Assembly (NCBI RefSeq): GCF_036226685.1
Contig: NZ_CP109009.1
Location: 3,224,001 to 3,288,000, forward strand
From: Streptomyces sp. NBC_00690
Lineage (GTDB): Bacteria; Actinomycetota; Actinomycetes; Streptomycetales; Streptomycetaceae
Reading direction: 5' to 3'
Length of the DNA: 64,000 nt
Shown: piece after piece, positions 51,251 to 60,687 of the stretch
Layout: each line of letters starts with the position of its first letter
How positions within the stretch are numbered: the stretch's first letter is position 1
Position numbers and translations under genes: made by a program
The notes under the pieces: model-generated
Seen by the model: only the letters and a program-made list of their open reading frames with translations
Told to the model about the DNA's origin: nothing
Databases searched by the model: none

Positions 51251-52114
51251 ATGGCTGCACGCAGGGGGCCGACGTTCCGTCGTCGGGAACTGGGCAAGGA
51301 ACTGCGTCGACTGAGGGAGAAGGCGGATCTGACGATTCAGGAAGCCGTCTCCGGGCTCGGCTTCAGCGACACCAAACTCGGCAGAGTTGAGACCGGACAC
51401 AACAGTTTGCCGCGCGTGGAGGACCTGGAGAAGCTACTCGATCGCTTGGGCGTCGATGACATCGACGATCGAGACGGCCTGCTGGAGTTGCACAGAAACT
51501 CTCTCAGTCGCGATCCCTGGATTCCCTACAGGGATGTCATGCCCTCCGGTATGCCGATGTACGTCGGTCTGGAGGCCGACGCCCGCGAGATGCGGACTTG
51601 GCAACCGATGTACGTGTTCGGCCTGCTCCAGACCGAGGCGTACACCCGGGCCCAGTTCATGGCAGCCAAGCCAGTCGAGGAAACCACGACAGCCTTCGTC
51701 GAAAACAGCGTCAGCCTCCGCATGGAACGCAAGCACCTGCTAACTCGCGAGGAAACCCCCCTGACACTTCGCGTAATCCTCGATGAGTCAGCACTTCGAC
51801 GTGTTGTCGGTGGGCCAGATGTCATGAGGGAGCAGTACGAGGAGATCGAGCGTCTCGGCCAGCTTGACCATGTGACGGTCCAGATCCTGCCTCAGAGACT
51901 CGCCACATTCCGGTCGGACTTCAACTTCGCGGTTCTGGACTTCGACGCTCCAGTGGACTCCATCGTCCAGTCAGACATTCCAGGCACGATCACGGTCACC
52001 GACAAGCCCAGCGATGTATGGAAGTACAACCAGAGATTCAACAACATGCGTGGTGAGGCTCTGGGGCCCTCAGCAACAGCCGGATTTCTACACCAACTAG
52101 CGCAGGAGATGTAG
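51251..52114 (+). CDS. XRE-family regulator with DUF5753 domain
   Basis: A 287-residue regulator of the WhiJ/BldD-neighbour kind found in many copies in Streptomyces. An N-terminal Cro/CI-type HTH (LGKELRRLREKADLTIQEAV then SGLGFSDTKLGRVETG, residues about 14-50) is followed by the DUF5753 domain, with RTWQPMYVFGLLQTEAYTRA, LRVILDESALRRVVGG and LDHVTVQILPQRLATF. ATG at 51251 follows AGGAGG at 51236-51241; an earlier ATG frame is rejected because of this ribosome binding site. The DUF397 gene starts two bases after its stop. It probably works with DUF397 and the divergent HATPase. Confidence 0.92.
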   Translation: MAARRGPTFRRRELGKELRRLREKADLTIQEAVSGLGFSDTKLGRVETGHNSLPRVEDLEKLLDRLGVDDIDDRDGLLELHRNSLSRDPWIPYRDVMPSGMPMYVGLEADAREMRTWQPMYVFGLLQTEAYTRAQFMAAKPVEETTTAFVENSVSLRMERKHLLTREETPLTLRVILDESALRRVVGGPDVMREQYEEIERLGQLDHVTVQILPQRLATFRSDFNFAVLDFDAPVDSIVQSDIPGTITVTDKPSDVWKYNQRFNNMRGEALGPSATAGFLHQLAQEM

Positions 52115-52116
52115 CT

Positions 52117-52323
52117 GTGTCCAATCAGATGAGGGCGCCAGAAGTGGCACCCGAAAACACGTGGAAGAAGTCCTCCTACAGCGACAGCCAGGGTGGATCG
52201 TGCGTTGAGACCGCCGCCCAGGCTGGCCAGGTCGGCATCCGTGACTCCAAGGATCGGAACGGCCCAGTAGTCGTCGTCCCTGCCAACACCTGGAGCACCT
52301 TCGTCGCTTTCATCACCCGCTAG
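52117..52323 (+). CDS. DUF397 domain protein
   Basis: A 68-residue protein of the DUF397 family, the obligate small partner of XRE/DUF5753 regulators. Hallmarks: WKKSSYSDSQGGSCVETA, VGIRDSKDRNGPVVVVPANT and WSTFVAFITR. GTG at 52117 lies two bases after the regulator stop, so the pair is cotranscribed and probably translationally coupled. In some systems these partners antagonise the regulator. Confidence 0.93.
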   Translation: MSNQMRAPEVAPENTWKKSSYSDSQGGSCVETAAQAGQVGIRDSKDRNGPVVVVPANTWSTFVAFITR

Positions 52324-52422
52324 CAACGAGCACACACTCTGATACCTGCGCAACCCGATGCGGAGTGTTCGCCCCCGATACCAGGGCCGAACACTCCGCA
52401 TCGAAACACCCAACGACCAGCC

Positions 52423-52746
52423 CTACACGGGCGCCGGCACAACAGAAGCCGTGGCCATCCCATTGTGGTCAAGGGAATGGGGGCTCAACTCAACGCTTCT
52501 GATGCGTACGCCGGGAAACTCCTCGAACAGGGTCAGCGCCTCCGCGATGGCCTCCGTGAGGTGGTCGGCTTCGAAGTAGCAGACGAAGGTCGACTCCACC
52601 CCACGGACCTCTTCGAGACCGATGCGCCCGTCGTTGAAGGAGTCGAGACCAGCCAGGGTGTCATCCTGCTCCGGGGTCAACGGCTCGTCGGTGTGCAAAA
52701 TGAAGTGCCAGCTACGCACACGTCCGGTGGTGCTTGATGAACTCAT
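52423..52746 (-). CDS. Small protein of unknown function, overlaps a second small gene
   Basis: A 107-residue acidic protein beginning SSSSTTGRVRSWHFILHTDE, with EADHLTEAIAEALTLFEEFP and the ending RSVELSPHSLDHNGM. Composition and codon use are protein-like, with alternating beta and helix patterns. Its first 35 bases overlap the end of the upstream gene at 52712, so the two form one leftward unit. No family recognised. Partnership with the HicA-like gene suggests a possible antitoxin, but it lacks an obvious DNA-binding motif; this is speculation. Confidence 0.65.
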   Translation of the reverse strand: MSSSSTTGRVRSWHFILHTDEPLTPEQDDTLAGLDSFNDGRIGLEEVRGVESTFVCYFEADHLTEAIAEALTLFEEFPGVRIRSVELSPHSLDHNGMATASVVPAPV

Positions 52747-52936
52747 CGATCTTCTTCGCCTCCGTTCCCGCGTTCCTGGGGGTACAGCGCACGGTCACGC
52801 TCCTGTTGCAGGGGCAGCAGATGACGTATCCCCAGTTGTGCCTGTTCTTGTCGTGCGTCACTTTAAGGCCGCTCGATTCCGCGCGACGTAGTGCCGCTTC
52901 AATGTCCTTCTTCTGGTGCCGGTCCCCGAGTCCCAT
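52712..52936 (-). CDS. Small HicA-like or RNA-binding-like protein
   Basis: A 74-residue basic protein: HQKKDIEAALRRAESSGLKV, HDKNRHNWGYVICCPCNRS, then RCTPRNAGTEAKKIDEFIKH. A long helix, a beta-hairpin with two cysteines, a positively charged strand and a helix is reminiscent of the small double-stranded-RNA-binding fold of HicA toxins, but the family HGSHH signature is absent. It overlaps the next gene by 35 bases, consistent with a coupled pair. The nature of the pair is unproven. Confidence 0.65.
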   Translation of the reverse strand: MGLGDRHQKKDIEAALRRAESSGLKVTHDKNRHNWGYVICCPCNRSVTVRCTPRNAGTEAKKIDEFIKHHRTCA

Positions 52937-53220
52937 GGCTCACAGGGATACTCCCTCTGGTGGAAGCACGTCGCTGGTAACGAACTTCTTCACTCGATCG
53001 GAGAAGTCGGGCTCCCGTCTCCGGGCTGGCTCCGCCTTGAGCCGGCATACCCACTGCTGACCAGCGACTTCAAGGGTCAACCTCCCCCAGAGACGGCCAT
53101 GCCCCCGCCGTCCCCGGCACAACTACCGCCACGCTACTTCTGCCGGTGAGAGTTCCTGGTCGGGCGAAAGGGGGTGCTGTTGGATCAGGGCTGGTCCGGT
53201 CCGGGATGGAAGGAAGTCCT

Positions 53221-55800
53221 ATGAGACAACAGCGAAGAACGTCTGGACATATGAGGGCCGCGTCGCGGTGGCTCCGGCAAAGAGGCGTAGCGGTCCTGGT
53301 CTTCACAATGGCCATCGGCGTGACGACGGAAGGACTCTTCCCCACTGAGGCAGAGGCAGCGAGGCGGACGCCGTACTACCAAAGCCTGAAGGACGCCCAC
53401 CATCCCGACTGGATGTCGAGGATCAACGACGACGTATCGCTCGGTCGGCTCTCGGTTCCCGGAACACATGACACCCTCGCCATTCGAGGTGGTGATATCG
53501 CGGAAACGCAGGAGGACTACGGTATCAGCGGCCAAACGCTGAGGGCTCAGCTCGATGCCGGTATCCGTTCCATCGACATCCGTGTCCGTGTCATCGGCGA
53601 CCGATTCACCATCCACCATGGCACCTTCTACCAAGAAGCAAATTTCTCCGATGTGCTTCTGGAACTGAAGACCTTCCTCACGGCGCGGCCCACCGAGACA
53701 GTTCTGTTGAACCTCAAGGCCGAGTGCACGGGTTCGTTGGGGTCCTGCACGGACGAGCCCGACACCACGACGGGGGAGGACAGACGGCGGATCTTCGAGT
53801 GGTACCGGGACAACGACCCCAATCGTGATGTCCTCTACCAGCCTTCCGTCTCCGGAGCGGGCACCATCGACATGCCCAACCTGGGCCAGGTGCGGGGCAA
53901 GGCGGTCCTGACTCAGTTCCGAGGGCCGAGCGGCGGAGCTTTCGGGAACTTGGGGCTGACTCAACTCTTCTCCGACACCGACAGGACCCACTACATCCAG
54001 GACGAGTACGACGTCCCGACCGTCTTCGACATCGACGCCAAATGGCGTAAGGCACAGAGTCACTTCGTCAGGACCAACGCCGACACCAACAAGAACTCCC
54101 TCTACCTCAACTACCTCAGCGGCGCCAGTACGGGGGCCTACCCGTACTCCGTCGCCGGTGGTACGCCAGGGATTCGAGGGGTCAACGACTTCGCTCTGGA
54201 GTACCTCCAGGGGGGCCACGCAAGTCGTACCGGGGTGGTGATCATGGACTACCCGGGCGGCGCGCTGATCGATTCCATCCTCGCAACCAATGCGACCCTG
54301 CCGCCTCCCCGCGCCAAAGTGGTGCGCATGGCGGTCATGCCGCTCGGTGACTCGATCACCCTGGGAGTGGGCAGCAACACACGGACCGGCTACCGGCCGG
54401 CCCTGGCGGCTGCACTCGGCAAGGAAGCCACCACCCTGGAGTTCGTAGGTTCGCAGGTCGACGCCGACGGTGTGACCCGTCATGAAGGGCACTCGGGCTG
54501 GCGCATCGATCAGCTCCAGGCCGAGATCGAGACCTGGCTTGCCGCGGCGAAGCCGAACATCGTCACGCTGCACATCGGCACCAACGACATGAACCGCAAC
54601 TACCAGGTCGCCACCGCCCCGCAGCGGCTGGGCACACTGATCGACCAGATCCACACCGCATCGCCCGACACCGCCGTCGTGGTCGCCTCCCTGGTACCGG
54701 CCACCGATCCGGCGGTCCAGGCCCGCGTCAACACGTACAACGCGGCGATTCCCGGCATCGTCTCCTCTCGTGCCGCCCAGGGCTACAAGATCACCCAGGT
54801 CAGCATGGGCGGGCTGACCAACGCCGATCTGAACGACAATCTGCACCCCAACAACGCCGGCTACACCAAGATGGCCCAAGCGTTCCTCGGTGGCGTCCGC
54901 GAACTCGCCGACAAGGGCTGGATCAAGGAAACGGTCATCGTCAAGCCCGCCCCGCCGAAGCGGTCCACCGGTGTCGGTGACTACAACGTCGACATCAACG
55001 GCGACGGGCTGGCCGACTACCTCGTCGTCGACGACAACGGCGCCACCCGTGCCTGGCTCAACAACGGGGCCGGCGGCTGGACCGCTCAGGGTTACATCGC
55101 CTCCGGCTCGGCGGCCTGGACCGGCAGCCAGGTGCGCTTCGCCGATGTAGCCGGTGACGGCCGTGCCGACTACCTGGTCGTCGCGCCCAACGGTGCCGTG
55201 CGCGCGTTCGTCAATCTCGGCGGCGACGGCCGCGGAGGCTGGACCGACAAGGGCACCATCGCCACCGGTTCCTCGGCCTGGACGGGTGACCGGGTACGGT
55301 TCGCCAACGTCGGCGGAGACGCCTACGCCGACTATCTGATCGTGGAGGACAACGGCGCCACCCGAGCGTTCCTGAACTCCACGAACGCCACCACGGGCGT
55401 CATCCAGTGGACCGACCAGGGCACCATCGCCACCGGTTCGGCCGCCTGGACCGGCAGCCAGGTGCGCTTCGCCGACATCGGCGGCGACGCCCGTGCCGAC
55501 TACCTCGTGGTGGAGGACAACGGGGCCACCCGCGCCTTCGTCAACGCCGGTGGCGACGGCCGCGGAGGCTGGACCGACAAGGGCACCATCGCCACGGGCT
55601 CGGCCAACTGGATCGGCAGCCAGGTGCGCTTCGCCAACATCAGCGGCGACGCCCGCCCCGAGTTCCTGATCCTCGACGACAACGGCGCCATCCGCTCCTT
55701 CCTCAACACGACCAATGCCACGACGGGTGCCATCAGGTGGACCGACCAGGGCATCGTCGCCACCGGCGTCGGAGCGCCCGGACACCGCGTTCGCATCTGA
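53221..55800 (+). CDS. Secreted fusion: PI-PLC X domain, SGNH hydrolase, VCBS/FG-GAP repeats
   Basis: An 859-residue exported protein. ATG at 53221 (MRQQRRTSGHMRAASRWLRQ) follows GGAAGGAAG; a basic N-region and hydrophobic segment (VAVLVFTMAIGVTTEG) form the signal peptide, cleaved near residue 47. Residues about 62-355 are a phosphatidylinositol phospholipase C domain with VPGTHDTLAI (His83) and RFTIHHGTFYQ (His132/133), the two catalytic histidines. Residues about 368-570 are an SGNH/GDSL hydrolase: MPLGDSITLG (Ser378), HIGTNDMNRN (Asn455) and DNLHPNNAGY (Asp539/His542). Residues 590-859 carry five VCBS/FG-GAP-like repeats (DINGDGLADYLVV, DVAGDGRADYLVV and so on). An unusual fusion of two lipid-directed enzymes and a surface-binding region. 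Confidence 0.88.
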   Translation: MRQQRRTSGHMRAASRWLRQRGVAVLVFTMAIGVTTEGLFPTEAEAARRTPYYQSLKDAHHPDWMSRINDDVSLGRLSVPGTHDTLAIRGGDIAETQEDYGISGQTLRAQLDAGIRSIDIRVRVIGDRFTIHHGTFYQEANFSDVLLELKTFLTARPTETVLLNLKAECTGSLGSCTDEPDTTTGEDRRRIFEWYRDNDPNRDVLYQPSVSGAGTIDMPNLGQVRGKAVLTQFRGPSGGAFGNLGLTQLFSDTDRTHYIQDEYDVPTVFDIDAKWRKAQSHFVRTNADTNKNSLYLNYLSGASTGAYPYSVAGGTPGIRGVNDFALEYLQGGHASRTGVVIMDYPGGALIDSILATNATLPPPRAKVVRMAVMPLGDSITLGVGSNTRTGYRPALAAALGKEATTLEFVGSQVDADGVTRHEGHSGWRIDQLQAEIETWLAAAKPNIVTLHIGTNDMNRNYQVATAPQRLGTLIDQIHTASPDTAVVVASLVPATDPAVQARVNTYNAAIPGIVSSRAAQGYKITQVSMGGLTNADLNDNLHPNNAGYTKMAQAFLGGVRELADKGWIKETVIVKPAPPKRSTGVGDYNVDINGDGLADYLVVDDNGATRAWLNNGAGGWTAQGYIASGSAAWTGSQVRFADVAGDGRADYLVVAPNGAVRAFVNLGGDGRGGWTDKGTIATGSSAWTGDRVRFANVGGDAYADYLIVEDNGATRAFLNSTNATTGVIQWTDQGTIATGSAAWTGSQVRFADIGGDARADYLVVEDNGATRAFVNAGGDGRGGWTDKGTIATGSANWIGSQVRFANISGDARPEFLILDDNGAIRSFLNTTNATTGAIRWTDQGIVATGVGAPGHRVRI

Positions 55801-55891
55801 CACGGCCCAACCCCGTGGACGCTCGGCCTTCCGCTGGCGAGCTCCCGGGTCGTACAACGCTTGATCACTGATGTGTGAGGGCGAGCAGTTG

Positions 55892-55932
55892 CGACAGACG
55901 CTCGGCTGGGTTCCCCGGCCGAGCGTCTGTCG
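55892..55932 (+). terminator. Terminator of the PI-PLC fusion gene
   Basis: A perfect 15-bp stem, CGACAGACGCTCGGC (55892-55906) with GCCGAGCGTCTGTCG (55918-55932), and an 11-nt loop lie 92 bases after the stop. No T-tract. Confidence 0.7.
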
Positions 55933-56164
55933 TGAGGCAGGTGAGTTCGGCCGCGACGGCGTGAATGCACTCCCGGTGGTGCACCGCAGCCGGCTATCCC
56001 TTCGGTGAAATACCGTGCGCCAGAGGCCCGTTGACGCCCTTGGCGCGCTGATCGAGAGGCCCCCGCACCAGGCATTTGCCACTGACAGAAGCAGTGTCTT
56101 GCATACTTCCTGTCGGAGGAGTTCGGCGTTCCGGCCGAGCCATGCTGACCGGGGGAATCCAGAC

Positions 56165-58483
56165 ATGGGCGGCGCTGTGTCGGACACCGGCGACTTCGGC
56201 CGGCGCCTGCACGGTCTGCGGGTCGACGCCGGTATCAGCCAGGAGGAATTGGCGCACGCCGCGGGGGTGAGCGTGCGCGCACTGTCGAACCTGGAACGCG
56301 GACGGTCCCGGGGCCCGCAGCGCCGCACCGTGCAGGCCCTGGCAGCCGCGCTGGGCCTGGACGCCCCCACTGCCACGGCGCTGGAACGATCCGCCAGCCT
56401 CGGCCGCCCCCGAACCTCCGGCGGGCCGACCACCGAACCGTCCGACGGGCCCGCCCTGCGGCACACACTGACGCTCCCCCGCGACCTCCATGACTTCACC
56501 GCTCGCGGCCCCGCTCTGGCCCGGCTGTTGTCACTGGTGGAACGGACCGACCCCGCCCACCCTCCGGTCGCGGTGATCTGCGGACAGCCGGGGCTGGGCA
56601 AGACCGCCTTCGCCGTTCACGCCGCCCACACCCTCGCCCCGCACTTCCCGGACGGACAGTTGCACCTCGATCTGCGGGGGATGGCGGCCCAGCCCGCACC
56701 TCCCCAGGAAGCCCTGGCCAAACTGCTGGCCGCCCTGGGTGTGGCCGAGCAGATGGTGCCCCGTGATCTGGAGGACCGGGCCGGACTGTTCCGCTCCCTC
56801 GCCGCGACCCGACGTCTGTTGCTGTTGCTCGACAACGCGGTCGACGAGAACCAGTTACGCCCTCTGCTCCCGGGGACCGGCACCTGTCTCACCCTCGTCA
56901 CCAGCCGCAGCAGCCTCACCGCTCTGGAGGCGGTGCACCGGGTGGAACTCTCGCTGTTGCGCCGTGAGGAAGCGGTCGAACTGCTCACCCGCATCGTCGG
57001 CGTCGAGCGCGTCTCACACGAGGCGCAGGCCACCCGCGATCTGGCCGACCTGTGCGGGCGCCTGCCGCTGGCCCTGCGCATCGCCGGCCAGCGCCTCGCC
57101 GCCCGGCCGCACGAGAGCCTCGGCAAGCTCGCCGCCCAACTCGACCGCGAGGAACGCAGGCTGGACACCCTCCAGGCGGGCGATCTGAGGGTTCGGGCCG
57201 CCTTCGCGCTCTCGTACCGACAACTCGACACCCCATCGAGGCTCCTCCTGCGGCGCTGTGCGCTCGCCGCTGGCCCAGACCTCAGCCCCGAGACCGCCGC
57301 ACTCCTCGCCGGAATCCCGGTCCGCGACGCCGGACTGCGCCTGGAAGAACTCTGCGACCGCGGACTGCTCCAGGCCGATGCAACGGCCGAGCGCTACCGG
57401 CTCCATGACCTTCTCAAGCTGTTCGCGGCCGAACAGTCGACCGCCGAGGACGACCCGGCGACCCGGGACGAAGCGCTGGACCGCACCGCCCGCTGGATGC
57501 TGGCCCGGGCGACCACGGCCGCGCTCCACTTCGACGCAGAGCGGCACAGCACACCGGCAGGCGACCCCGATCCCGCCACCTCCCCCGCCGGTCGCGACCA
57601 GGCCCGCGCCTGGCTGGAAGCCGAGCGGGACCAGTGGCTCGCAGCCCTGCACCACGCCCTCACCGTCGGTCGGTACCGACAGGTCCTCGACGCTGCCGAG
57701 GCGATGCACTGGTTCTCCGACCTGACCCAACACTGGCAGCAATGGACCGCCGTGTTCCAACACGGCACCGACGCCGCCCGGGCCCTCGGCAGCCAGCACG
57801 AAGAAGCGACGCAACTCAACTACCTCGCCTGGGCCCAGAACAGGTGCGCCCACAACCCCTATGCGGCACTCGAAGCCGCCGACGCCGCGCTCGCCGTGGC
57901 GCGTGCCTGCGGGGACCCGCTCCAGACAGGCTGGGCGCTGGGATATGGCGCCGGTGCGCTGCGCCGCCTCGGCCGGACGGACGAAGCCATCGCCCGGCTC
58001 CACGCGGCGGCTGCCTGCCACCGCGACAACCCGTCGACCTCGGGCAGACTCGCCGAACTGACCACCCTCAACGCGCTCGGAGAGACCCTGCGCGAACACG
58101 GCCGCGCCGATCAGGCACTCGAACACCATCTGTACGGCCTGGAGATCTGCGACCAGGGAATCTCGGGCCAGGCACCCCATCTCCTGGCCCTATTCCACGC
58201 CGTCACCCTGCAACACCTCGGCAATGACTATGCAGCTCTCGACAGATGGCAGGAGGCCGAAACTCCCCTGCGAAGGGCATGGGACACCTTCGAGGAGATG
58301 GCCATGCCGGGGTGGTCCGGGCCCGCTCAGCTGGAACTCGGACGCGTCCTGCGCCAGCTCGACCGCCTCGGGGAAGCGCGTACGGCACTGGCCGCCGCCT
58401 TGCACACGCTCACCGAGCACCACCACCCGCTCCAGAGTGAAGCCGCCGCCGAACTCCACGCCCTGGACCGTGCCCACGGCTGA
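56165..58483 (+). CDS. XRE-NB-ARC-TPR regulator (STAND ATPase)
   Basis: A 772-residue signal-transduction ATPase. ATG at 56165 starts GGAVSDTGDFGRRLHGLRVD; the XRE HTH covers residues about 10-60 (ISQEELAHAAGVSVRALSNL), a Pro-rich linker follows, then an NB-ARC ATPase with Walker A GQPGLGKTAFA (140-150) and Walker B RRLLLLLDNAVD. The C-terminal third consists of TPR-like helices (such as NYLAWAQNRCAHNPYAALEA and LTTLNALGETLREHGRADQA). Such proteins act as regulators or, in other settings, as antiphage STAND sensors; the HTH favours a transcriptional role. No target is visible. Same direction as the upstream fusion gene but separated by a terminator. Confidence 0.9.
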   Translation: MGGAVSDTGDFGRRLHGLRVDAGISQEELAHAAGVSVRALSNLERGRSRGPQRRTVQALAAALGLDAPTATALERSASLGRPRTSGGPTTEPSDGPALRHTLTLPRDLHDFTARGPALARLLSLVERTDPAHPPVAVICGQPGLGKTAFAVHAAHTLAPHFPDGQLHLDLRGMAAQPAPPQEALAKLLAALGVAEQMVPRDLEDRAGLFRSLAATRRLLLLLDNAVDENQLRPLLPGTGTCLTLVTSRSSLTALEAVHRVELSLLRREEAVELLTRIVGVERVSHEAQATRDLADLCGRLPLALRIAGQRLAARPHESLGKLAAQLDREERRLDTLQAGDLRVRAAFALSYRQLDTPSRLLLRRCALAAGPDLSPETAALLAGIPVRDAGLRLEELCDRGLLQADATAERYRLHDLLKLFAAEQSTAEDDPATRDEALDRTARWMLARATTAALHFDAERHSTPAGDPDPATSPAGRDQARAWLEAERDQWLAALHHALTVGRYRQVLDAAEAMHWFSDLTQHWQQWTAVFQHGTDAARALGSQHEEATQLNYLAWAQNRCAHNPYAALEAADAALAVARACGDPLQTGWALGYGAGALRRLGRTDEAIARLHAAAACHRDNPSTSGRLAELTTLNALGETLREHGRADQALEHHLYGLEICDQGISGQAPHLLALFHAVTLQHLGNDYAALDRWQEAETPLRRAWDTFEEMAMPGWSGPAQLELGRVLRQLDRLGEARTALAAALHTLTEHHHPLQSEAAAELHALDRAHG

Positions 58484-58625
58484 CGCCCGTACCGACGTAC
58501 GATCCCCGGCCGTGCCCGGGCGGTGAGCACTGTCCGTGGACCACAACAGCCCACAACAGCCCGCAACAACCGGTGACACCGGCACACCCTTGCGCACCGG
58601 CGTGCCAGCAACAGGAGCCGTCGGT

Positions 58626-58904
58626 TCAGTCGGTCCCGGAGACCCTGCGGCGCCACCAGAGCTGGGACAACCCGATCAACAGCAGGCCGAGGATCATCAG
58701 CGGAATCTGGACCTCGAAGGGGAGCACCGGTTGCAGCCCGAGTGCCGTACCCAGCAGAAGGGCACCGGCACCCCATATCCCCGGCCGGTGCACGCTTCGG
58801 CGCAACCAGGAGAAGGCGATGCGCCCCGTCACCAGGGCCAGCACACCTGCCGCGGCGAACGTCAACGCCAGCGCGAACCTGATCACCAGAAAGACCGTGG
58901 CCAT
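58626..58904 (-). CDS. Small membrane protein of unknown function
   Basis: A 92-residue protein with two or three hydrophobic segments (VFLVIRFALALTFAAAGVLA, GIWGAGALLLGTALGLQPVL, IPLMILGLLLIGLSQLWW) and a basic C-terminus (RRRVSGTD). ATG at 58904 follows GGAGGAGGG, a strong ribosome binding site. Inner-membrane location expected. No family recognised. Flanked by short gaps and not linked to neighbours. Confidence 0.75.
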   Translation of the reverse strand: MATVFLVIRFALALTFAAAGVLALVTGRIAFSWLRRSVHRPGIWGAGALLLGTALGLQPVLPFEVQIPLMILGLLLIGLSQLWWRRRVSGTD

Positions 58905-59130
58905 ACGCCCTCCTCCAGGCGCCTCCGCCGGGCCCCACCGGTGATGTTGTCAGCCGTACAACAGAGCGACAATGCCGGTGGCCGGCAGTGTTCCACCTTC
59001 TTGACCACGACGAGTCCGTGCGAGATGTCATACCTATGGGCAGGGCGGGGTACGCGAAGCGGGCCGGGCAGGACGACACGTCACTGCGGCTCGGACACGG
59101 CCCACCGCGGCGCCAGTAGCGTGCGGGATC

Positions 59131-60666
59131 ATGAAGAGAACCGCAGTTCTCGGCGCGTTCGCCCTGTCGATCGCGGCCCTCACCATGACCATCGGAGCGC
59201 CCGTCAGCGCATCCCCTGCTGAGGGCGAGCGCGCACTGGAGCGGTTTAGGAAGCAGCCCGTCGACTGGACCGCCTGTAGGGACGTCTCGCTTGGCGCGAG
59301 CCGCACGCGCTGCGCGCGGATCACCGTCCCGCTCGACTACGGCAGGCCGGGAGGCCGCACGATCGAGATCGCCATCTCTCGGATCACCTCGTCCGATCCG
59401 GCTAAGCGGCGCGGCATCCTCCAGACCAACCCGGGCGGGCCCGGGGTCCGGGGCTTGGGCATGCCGCGGGATCTGCGGAGGGTGATGAGCCCCGGGGTGG
59501 CGGCGGCGTACGACGTGATCGGTATGGACACCCGCGGGCTCGGCGAGAGCACTCCCGCGGACTGCGGGCTGGATCGCAGCAGCTGGCTCCTGTACGCGCC
59601 GGGGGCCGATCGGGCGGGGTTCGACGAGAGCGTGCGGCTCACCCGGGAGGACGCCCGCAGGTGCTGGGACGAGCAAGCCGATCTGCTGCCGTATCTGTCG
59701 ACCCGCAATACCGCCCGGGACGTGGACATGGTCCGCAGTGTTCTGGGCGAGGCGAAGACCTCGTGGTTCGGGCATTCGTACGGGACGGTCCTGGGCTCCA
59801 CCTACGCCCAGATGTTCCCGCACCGGGTCGATCGGCTGGTCCTGGACAGTGCACCGGACCCCGCCGAGTACCCGCTGCGGATGGTGCGCCGTACGGGCCT
59901 CGCCAATGAGCGGGCGCTCGACGACTTCGCCCGTTGGGTCGCGCCGCGGCACGGTGAGTACGGGCTCGGACGTACACCAGCTGAGGTGCGCGCCGGAGTC
60001 GAGGCCATGGTCGTACGGGCGCGGAAGGCACCGATCCACCTCGGTGGACATCGGATGAGCGACCATGAGTTGCCGCTGCTGTTCTACGTCTTGGTGACCG
60101 ATGACACGGCGGACCCGCAGTTCGCCCAGCTGCTGCGGACCCTGTTGAAGGCGGAAGCGGTCGCGGCCACGGCGGGTGGTAAGCCGATCACCGTACCGCC
60201 GTGGCTCCAGAGCACCCTGGACCTGCTGTTCGCGTCCGTGGGTTCCGACCGGGCGGCGGACTACGCGGGCCAGTTGGGAATCGTCTGTGCCGACGCGGCC
60301 ATGCCCAGCGACCCGGAGCACTACTGGCGAGCCGTGCAGCGCTCCCGTGCATCACAACCGGTGTTCGGACCCATGACCCATGCGCCGCTCCCCTGCGCGT
60401 TCTGGCAGGAGCAGCCGCGCGAGTCGCTGACCAGGATCGACAATGAGGTCCCCGCGCTCCAGGTCCAGGCGACCGGGGACTCCCGAACCACCTATGAGTC
60501 GGGTCTGCGGATGCACCGGGCGATGCGCGCCTCCCGGCTGGTGACCGTGCCCGTCCGGGCGCACACGCTCTACGGCCACTACCCCAACGACTGCGTCGAA
60601 GAGACGGTGAACACCTATCTACTGCGCGGGACACTGCCCGCCCGGGATATCGTCTGTGCCCGCTGA
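59131..60666 (+). CDS. Exported alpha/beta hydrolase (TAP-like peptidase)
   Basis: A 511-residue protein with a Sec signal (TAVLGAFALSIAALTMTIGA). Mature part is an alpha/beta hydrolase with ILQTNPGGPGVRGLGMP (oxyanion region), the nucleophile elbow FGHSYGTVLGSTYAQMFP (Ser in GHSYG), and the C-terminal TAP-like domain with DNEVPALQVQATGDSRTTYE (aspartate) and VRAHTLYGHYPNDCV (histidine). Streptomyces TAP enzymes cleave tripeptides or larger groups from protein N-termini. ATG at 59131. A stand-alone gene. Confidence 0.88.
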   Translation: MKRTAVLGAFALSIAALTMTIGAPVSASPAEGERALERFRKQPVDWTACRDVSLGASRTRCARITVPLDYGRPGGRTIEIAISRITSSDPAKRRGILQTNPGGPGVRGLGMPRDLRRVMSPGVAAAYDVIGMDTRGLGESTPADCGLDRSSWLLYAPGADRAGFDESVRLTREDARRCWDEQADLLPYLSTRNTARDVDMVRSVLGEAKTSWFGHSYGTVLGSTYAQMFPHRVDRLVLDSAPDPAEYPLRMVRRTGLANERALDDFARWVAPRHGEYGLGRTPAEVRAGVEAMVVRARKAPIHLGGHRMSDHELPLLFYVLVTDDTADPQFAQLLRTLLKAEAVAATAGGKPITVPPWLQSTLDLLFASVGSDRAADYAGQLGIVCADAAMPSDPEHYWRAVQRSRASQPVFGPMTHAPLPCAFWQEQPRESLTRIDNEVPALQVQATGDSRTTYESGLRMHRAMRASRLVTVPVRAHTLYGHYPNDCVEETVNTYLLRGTLPARDIVCAR

Positions 60667-60687
60667 AGCCGCGCGCAACGGCCATCG

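Noticed and set aside
53185..56601. 1138-codon minus-strand frame
   Set aside because: Antisense of the PI-PLC/SGNH fusion, whose catalytic motifs are all on the plus strand. The long frame is due to high G+C.
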